From DATIRA01 sp964553405 (GTDB lineage: Bacteria; Pseudomonadota; Gammaproteobacteria; Steroidobacterales; Steroidobacteraceae): DNA of 20,117 nt. Shown in pieces: positions 15,348-20,117 of this stretch (position 1 is its first letter; the number at the start of each line of letters is the position of its first letter). The stretch is taken from contig CAZKLS010000044.1 of assembly GCA_964553405.1 (NCBI GenBank), forward strand, positions 1 through 20,117, written 5' to 3'. Position numbers and translations under genes: made by a program. The notes under the pieces are model-generated. The model was not told where the DNA came from and did no database searches. It saw only the letters and a program-made list of their open reading frames with translations.

Positions 15348-16444
15348 GCAGTGGCGCCGAAACGACGGATCGGGCGGCGGCGGGCGGACGGCTGCACGGG
15401 GCACTGCGCCGCCGCATCGTCTGGCTGACCGACCAGCGCCGTGACCTCGAGGGCGACCCGGGCAATGCCGCCGCGCTGGTGGCGGTGCTCGGACGCGAGC
15501 ATTACGTCGAGCGCCGCCGCAAGTACCCGATCCACTCGCGGCGCGACCTCGAGGCCGTGCTGCGCCAGGAACTCGCCGAGGCGCCCCCGACGCTGACGCT
15601 GATCGGCGAGCCGGACCAGGAGAAGCGCGAGGTGAGCTTCTTCGAGCTGCGCCCCGGCGTGCTCGAACGGGTGGGCCGTGCGTTCTGGCTGGTGCCGGAG
15701 AGCGCGGTGCTGGCAGGCACGCTGCCCCGGGGTCGGGTGGCCAGTGTCGAGCGCGATGGCTACAGCTATTTCCTGTCGGCCAACGGCGTGAGCCAGCCGG
15801 CTGGCGGTACCGTGGCGACGGCCGAGCTCTTCGCGCTCGCCGCGGGCCTCGACTCAGGCGAGGCCCCACTCTCGCTGGGACGCTCCGACCTGGTCGCGCG
15901 ACTGCCGCAGGGGCTGCGCAGCCTTCCCACCGATGCCTGGCTGAGATTTCGCCAGCCCGCGGCCGCGCGCCGCGCGCCGCTCGAGTGGCGCCGAATCGCG
16001 ACGGTGGCCGCCGTCGCGCTGGCGTCGTACCTCGCGTTCGCCTCGGGATACCTGCTGCTGACCCGCGAGTCCCGCGAGGCGCGGCTCGCGGAACTCGGAC
16101 CCGAGGTGGACTCGCTGCTGGCCGCGCAGCGCGAGGTGGACCTGCTGGCCGCGCGGCAGGCCGGCCTCGACGGAGTGCTCGAAGGCCGTGCGGATACGTA
16201 CCAGCTCTGGCGCATCGTGGGCACTGCCTGGGCCAGCGGTGCGCGCTTGAGCGCGATCGAACTCGAGGACTTCGAGCTGACGCTGCGCGGCAGTGCGCCT
16301 GCGGCCACGGACGTGCTCGTGGCGCTGGATCAGAGCCCGGGCGTCACGGGAGCCCGCTTCTCCGCCCCGGTGCGCGGCGGCAAGGGCGGGCTCGAGGACT
16401 TCGCGATCACCTTGCGCCTCGCGCGGGAGGCCGGCAGTGGCTGA
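15344..16444 (+). CDS. gspL: Type II secretion platform protein, GspL-like
   Basis: The 366-residue bitopic protein has a cytoplasmic domain of about 220 residues and one transmembrane helix (about 222-242). A short Arg/Glu/Leu-rich coiled stretch (243-285) follows, then a small periplasmic domain (about 285-360) with the alternating pattern of a ferredoxin-like fold. This is the plan of GspL, which links the GspE motor to GspM and the pseudopilus. Position between gspK and gspM supports the call. The cytoplasmic part is divergent: I cannot see convincing actin-like motifs, and a basic segment EHYVERRRKYPIHSRRD lies at about 50-66. It may be an XpsL-type variant; PilN-like resemblance of the C-terminal half is expected. 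Overlaps with both neighbours suggest coupled translation. Confidence 0.72.
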   Translation: MSSGAETTDRAAAGGRLHGALRRRIVWLTDQRRDLEGDPGNAAALVAVLGREHYVERRRKYPIHSRRDLEAVLRQELAEAPPTLTLIGEPDQEKREVSFFELRPGVLERVGRAFWLVPESAVLAGTLPRGRVASVERDGYSYFLSANGVSQPAGGTVATAELFALAAGLDSGEAPLSLGRSDLVARLPQGLRSLPTDAWLRFRQPAAARRAPLEWRRIATVAAVALASYLAFASGYLLLTRESREARLAELGPEVDSLLAAQREVDLLAARQAGLDGVLEGRADTYQLWRIVGTAWASGARLSAIELEDFELTLRGSAPAATDVLVALDQSPGVTGARFSAPVRGGKGGLEDFAITLRLAREAGSG

Positions 16445-17021
16445 CGCACGGATACAGTGGCTGCTCGGGGTGGCTGGCGCGCTCGCGGTCGTCCGCTTCG
16501 TGGTCGTCCCCTGGGTTGAGACTCAGAACGAGCAGCGCCAGCAGCTCGAGATGCTGACGAAACGCCTGGACCGCTCCGAGGGCGTGCTGCAGAACCGGGA
16601 GGCGATCGTCGCGGCGAGGGACGCGCTGGCGCGGCAGTCCGAGGCCAGCTTCGCCGCGTTTCCCGAAGCCGTCGCGGACGACGATTCCCGGCTCGCCGCC
16701 CAGCAGCGGATCGCCGCGCTGGCATCGCAGGCGGGCCTGCAGGTGTCGTTGTTCGACTGGCTGCTCGACGGCGACGTGGAGGAGGCCGGGCTTGCCTACA
16801 GCCGCGCCAGCATCAAGGTCGACGGACCGCTCGACAGGCTGATCCTGATGCACGGGGACCTGGAGAGCGCGCTGCCATTCGCGGCGATCCGGGAGTTCCA
16901 GCTGAAGCTCAAGTCGCCCGCGAGCGGACCCGCGACGGACCCGGCCTCGGCCGTGATGGTGCTGGACCTCTTCTACCGGCCGAAGCCGCCGCCGTCGATG
17001 CAGGCGGGAGGGCGGCCGTGA
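16437..17021 (+). CDS. gspM: Type II secretion platform protein, GspM-like
   Basis: The 194-residue bitopic protein has a very short cytoplasmic N-terminus, one membrane helix (about 8-25) and a periplasmic part. That part begins with a coiled stretch rich in Gln, Glu, Arg and Leu (about 30-70) and ends in a small alpha/beta domain. This is the GspM (and PilO) plan, and the gene follows gspL directly. GspM stabilises GspL in the inner membrane. The start is a GTG at 16437 with GGGAGG eight bases upstream, overlapping gspL by eight bases. Sequence identity to textbook GspM is not obvious, so topology and order carry the call. The C-terminal Pro-rich end (PKPPPS) is probably flexible. Confidence 0.72.
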   Translation: MADARIQWLLGVAGALAVVRFVVVPWVETQNEQRQQLEMLTKRLDRSEGVLQNREAIVAARDALARQSEASFAAFPEAVADDDSRLAAQQRIAALASQAGLQVSLFDWLLDGDVEEAGLAYSRASIKVDGPLDRLILMHGDLESALPFAAIREFQLKLKSPASGPATDPASAVMVLDLFYRPKPPPSMQAGGRP

Positions 17022-17818
17022 GTCTCCGCCGGCAGACGATTCTGGCGGTGGGCGCTCTCGTGCTGCTCGGAGCCTGGGATTTCTTCGGCCGGGTGTACGT
17101 GGGCCGCGACGAGTCGCTGCGCGGCTTCGAGCCGCCGCCGGAGGTCGCGTTGCCGGCGCGACCCGACGCGGCAACCGTGCGTCGTGAACTCGTTGCGTGG
17201 ATGCCGGCGCTCGCGGGCTCGGCCGGCGTCGCGGCGGTGCCCACCGATCCGTCCGGATGGGAACTGACGCTGGTCGGCGTGTTCCGCAAGGACGACGGGG
17301 AGTTCGCGGTCGTGCACGCCCGTCCCCGATCGGGCGGCGCAGAGGCGCAGCTGCACTGGGTCGGGGAAGGCGACGAGTTGCACGGGTCCACCGTCGCGGA
17401 GATCGGACCCCGCAGAGTGAAGCTCGCGCGCGACGGGGAATCGAGGGAGTTGCTGCTGTTCGAGCCGGGCCGGACTCCGCTAGCTGCGGCGGGCGCGGGC
17501 AGCCCGACGCCCGCGCCGGCCGTTCGGACGGGTGGTGGCGCTTCCTACACGCGCGGCTCCGGCAAGGTCGACGAAGTGCGCGCGCGGCTGCGTGCGAACC
17601 AGGCGAATGCCTCGCAGCCGAAAAAGACCCCGGCCGCCAGAAGGCCGGTGGCGACGCCGACGCCCGCAGCCGTTGCGGGACCGGAACCCTCGCCTGGTGC
17701 CGCCACTGAGCGCCCCGTCGCAAAACCACAGGAACTCGCGCCGGGCGAGGAGGTCCAGCTTCCCTGGGACCTGCCCGTCGTCGAGGAAGGCGGAACCCAG
17801 CCCGAGAAGAGGCCGTAG
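17018..17818 (+). CDS. gspC: Type II secretion connector, GspC/XpsN-like, without a PDZ domain
   Basis: The 266-residue protein has a short N-terminus, one membrane helix (about 7-24) and a periplasmic segment. Residues 81-150 fit the GspC homology-region pattern: WELTLVGVF, later LHWVGEGDELHG, VAEIGPRRVKL and a closing ELLLFEPG. This domain binds the N0 domain of the secretin, bridging the two membranes. After residue 155 the protein is Pro/Ala/Thr-rich and looks disordered; no PDZ domain or clear coiled coil is present. It lies between gspM and gspD, the place held by xpsN in Xanthomonas, which as I recall is a functional GspC homologue. It starts with a GTG overlapping gspM by four bases. 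The call could be wrong if it is instead a PilP-like protein, which has a similar domain. Confidence 0.62.
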   Translation: MSLRRQTILAVGALVLLGAWDFFGRVYVGRDESLRGFEPPPEVALPARPDAATVRRELVAWMPALAGSAGVAAVPTDPSGWELTLVGVFRKDDGEFAVVHARPRSGGAEAQLHWVGEGDELHGSTVAEIGPRRVKLARDGESRELLLFEPGRTPLAAAGAGSPTPAPAVRTGGGASYTRGSGKVDEVRARLRANQANASQPKKTPAARRPVATPTPAAVAGPEPSPGAATERPVAKPQELAPGEEVQLPWDLPVVEEGGTQPEKRP

Positions 17819-17845
17819 CGCCTGCGGCCCACAGAAGAAGGCATC

Positions 17846-20117
17846 ATGAAACGTCTGATCTTCATGCTCATCTCCACCGCGCTCATCGGCGCGTGCGCAC
17901 AGACTCCGGACCGGTTCGACGTGCCGCCGCCCCGCGTGGCCGTGCCGCCGCCGGCGGGTTCCTCAGGCGCAGCAGCCGAGCGCGCCGAGGAGCAGGCGGA
18001 GGCGGCCGGCGCCGCGGCCGGTCAGGCCGGCGGTGGCGAGCTGCAGCGCCTGAGCGCGCCGCCGCGGACGCCGGCGTCGATGCAGAAGCTCGACTGGTCC
18101 GGGCGCTTTCCCGGGAACGACTCGGTCGTCGTCTCGGTGGAAGCCATCTCGCTGCGCGACTTCATCAACTACTCGTTCAACGAGGTGCTGAAATCGAGCT
18201 ACGTGATCGCCGAGGGGCTGCCGGGCCTCGACGACCCGGTGACGCTGAGCCTCGAGAAGCCGGTCAGCAGCCGCGCCTACTACAAGCTGATGTCCGAGCT
18301 GCTCGATTCGCGCGGGATCGGCACCACCTACAAGGACAACGTCTTCTACCTGCATGCAGCGGACGGCAAGGCCCGCGGCACGATCCCGATCGGCTTCGGC
18401 CGCAGGCCCCAGGATGTGCCCGACGTCGCCGGCCCGGTCATGCAGATCATCCCGCTGCGCTACGGAATGAACCTCAGCATCGAGCGCACGATCCTCGACC
18501 TCGTCAGCGTCGACGCGAAGGCCGACTCGGCGCAGAGCGCGCTGTTCGTGACCGGCGAGCGCGAGAACATCCTGCGCGTGATCGACATCGTCGGGCTGCT
18601 CGATCAGCCTGCGAACCGTGCGCGGGAAGTCGGGATCGCGTCGCTCGACTTCGTCGGCAGCCGCGAGGCGGCCGAGCAGCTGGTGACGCTGCTCGAGAAC
18701 GAGGGCATCTACGCCGGCGTCGGGCGGGCCGAGGGCAAGAACGTGGCGCTGGTGCCGCTCGAGCAGCTCGCGGCGCTGGTCGTGTTCGCCAGCAGCCCGG
18801 AGCTGCTGCAGCGCGTGCAGTACTGGCTCCGGCAGCTCGACCAGCCCAACCAGGGACCGGAGGAGCGTTACTTCATCTATCACCCGCGCAATGCGCGGGC
18901 CTCGGACCTCGGCGAGTCGCTGGCGCCGCTGCTCGGCGGCGTGATCGGACCGGTCGGGGAATCCGCGGCCAGGGATACGCGCTCGGCGCTCGGCGGCGCG
19001 ACGACCGCGGCCCAGCGCCGCGACCGGATGCGCAGCCCGGTCAATCCCGAGGAAACGAGCGCCGATGCGCTTTCGGACGGCCAGTACGTGACGCGGGACA
19101 ACGTGCTGCGGCGCGATGCCCCGCTCGCGAGCGCCGCGCCGCGCGCGATGTCGGTGCAGGGCCAGGGCGTCACGCTCTCGGTGGACCCGCGCTCGAATAC
19201 GCTGATCTTCTACACGACCGGCCAGCGCTACCAGTCGCTGCTGCCGATGATCCGGCGGCTCGACGTGCCGCCGAAGCAGATCCTGCTCGAGGCCACCGTC
19301 GCGGAAGTGACGCTGACCGGCGAGTTCGCCTACGGCGTCGAGTTCGCGTTCCAGGACGGGCGCCTGAGCGGCGGCACCGGCGGCGGGCTGGGGCTGCCGG
19401 ACGGCGGCTTCTCGCTCAGCTACATCGACAACATCGCGAACTTCGTGCGGTTGAAGCTCTCCGCCACCGACGGCCTCGTCAACGTGCTGTCGAATCCGAC
19501 GCTGGTGGTGCGCGACGGCGTCGAGGCGGCGATCTCGGTCGGCAACGACGTGCCGACGGTCGGCGCGACGGCGTCCGACCCGATCATCTCCGACACGCAG
19601 ATCACCCAGGTGCTCTACCGCAAGACCGGCCTCGAGCTGCGCATCCGGCCCACGATCAACGCGCAGGGGCTCGTGGTGATGGAGATCGAGCAACGGATCT
19701 CGAATACCCAGCAGGGGGCCTCGAACGTCGAGGGCGCCCCGATCTTCTTCGAGCGCAGCGTCACGACCGAGGTGGTGGCGAGGTCGGGCCAGAGCATCCT
19801 GCTCGCGGGCCTGATCTCGGAGGTCGGCAACAACAGCACCGCCAAGGTCCCGGGGCTCGGTGACATCCCCGGCCTCGGCTGGGCGTTTCGCTCCGAGAGC
19901 CGCCAGAAGGAGAAAACCGAGCTGATCGTGCTGATCACGCCGCGGGTGATCGACGATCCGGGCGAATGGGCGCAGATCCGGGTCGGGATGCAGCAGGCCT
20001 TCCAGCACCTGCGTCTGCCGGAGCCCTCGGCGGCGGCCGCCGTGACGTCGGCGACGACTGTGACCGGTAGTGAAGTTTGCGCGGATCAGGACGGCGACGG
20101 CGTCTGCGACGTCGTCG
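17846..20117 (+). CDS. gspD: Type II secretion outer-membrane secretin GspD (3' end cut by the window)
   Basis: The product forms the outer-membrane channel. The N-terminus is a lipoprotein signal peptide with lipobox LIGAC (Cys17), then a Pro/Ala/Glu-rich linker (18-90). Domains follow: N0 (about 94-170), N1 (198-252), N2 (263-335), and N3 (341-470) interrupted by a Ser/Thr/Arg-rich insert near 366-433. The secretin domain runs from PPKQILLEATVAEV (475-488) to the conserved VPGLGDIPGLGWAF (668-681) and LIVLITPRVI (692-701). A helical S-domain-like segment (705-722) and a Cys-flanked Asp-rich motif (745-755) come last. The frame is open at 20117 after 757 codons. AGAAGAAGG precedes the ATG at 17846, 27 bases after gspC. 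Lipoprotein secretins can reach the outer membrane through the Lol pathway. Confidence 0.95.
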   Translation, partial: MKRLIFMLISTALIGACAQTPDRFDVPPPRVAVPPPAGSSGAAAERAEEQAEAAGAAAGQAGGGELQRLSAPPRTPASMQKLDWSGRFPGNDSVVVSVEAISLRDFINYSFNEVLKSSYVIAEGLPGLDDPVTLSLEKPVSSRAYYKLMSELLDSRGIGTTYKDNVFYLHAADGKARGTIPIGFGRRPQDVPDVAGPVMQIIPLRYGMNLSIERTILDLVSVDAKADSAQSALFVTGERENILRVIDIVGLLDQPANRAREVGIASLDFVGSREAAEQLVTLLENEGIYAGVGRAEGKNVALVPLEQLAALVVFASSPELLQRVQYWLRQLDQPNQGPEERYFIYHPRNARASDLGESLAPLLGGVIGPVGESAARDTRSALGGATTAAQRRDRMRSPVNPEETSADALSDGQYVTRDNVLRRDAPLASAAPRAMSVQGQGVTLSVDPRSNTLIFYTTGQRYQSLLPMIRRLDVPPKQILLEATVAEVTLTGEFAYGVEFAFQDGRLSGGTGGGLGLPDGGFSLSYIDNIANFVRLKLSATDGLVNVLSNPTLVVRDGVEAAISVGNDVPTVGATASDPIISDTQITQVLYRKTGLELRIRPTINAQGLVVMEIEQRISNTQQGASNVEGAPIFFERSVTTEVVARSGQSILLAGLISEVGNNSTAKVPGLGDIPGLGWAFRSESRQKEKTELIVLITPRVIDDPGEWAQIRVGMQQAFQHLRLPEPSAAAAVTSATTVTGSEVCADQDGDGVCDVV

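Noticed and set aside
17963..20008. Minus-strand open frame of 681 codons under gspD, and a plus-strand 656-codon frame at 17893-19863
   Set aside because: Both lie over the conserved GspD frame, are Arg/Ala/Asp-rich and have no domain. The true gspD frame shows all secretin motifs.

Overview
This is a GC-rich (about 70% by eye), gene-dense chromosomal window with no tRNA, rRNA, CRISPR array, insertion sequence or phage gene that I can see. The genes look like core housekeeping and secretion genes of a gammaproteobacterium. The type II secretion cluster places a GspC-type gene between gspM and gspD and encodes an apparent lipoprotein secretin. Both traits are what I remember of the xps cluster of Xanthomonas, so a lineage near Xanthomonadales, Nevskiales or Steroidobacter relatives is my best guess. 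This is inference, not a phylogeny.

Layout. Bases 1-2240 (minus strand) hold tatD followed by an M20-family metallopeptidase that runs off the left edge. A 122-base divergent spacer separates these from a plus-strand operon at 2363-6636: a HlyD/MacA-like membrane-fusion protein, a MacB/LolD-type ATPase and two different FtsX-like permeases. A YgjP/SprT-like zinc hydrolase follows at 6643-7416. Next come an AroF-type DAHP synthase (7487-8569), a Prx5-type peroxiredoxin (8679-9161) and a MAPEG membrane protein (9172-9555).

From 9705 to the right edge is one tightly packed type II secretion operon in the order gspG-E-F-H-I-J-K-L-M-C(N)-D. Almost every junction is a 1- to 8-base overlap of stop and start codons. 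Its parts make a nearly complete machine: the major pseudopilin (G), motor ATPase (E), inner-membrane platform (F, L, M), minor pseudopilins (H, I, J, K), the connector to the secretin (C/XpsN-like) and the outer-membrane secretin (D, cut by the window end). No prepilin peptidase (GspO) or TolC-type channel lies in the window.

The 149 bases before gspG are the only notable non-coding stretch. They hold a hairpin after the MAPEG gene, a perfect 19-base palindrome and an AT-rich promoter-like segment. I did not find a convincing novel system. The items most worth a second look are the Cys-flanked D-x-D-x-D-G motif at the C-terminus of the secretin, the palindrome before the operon, and the departures in gene order and in the C and L subunits from the textbook gsp operon.
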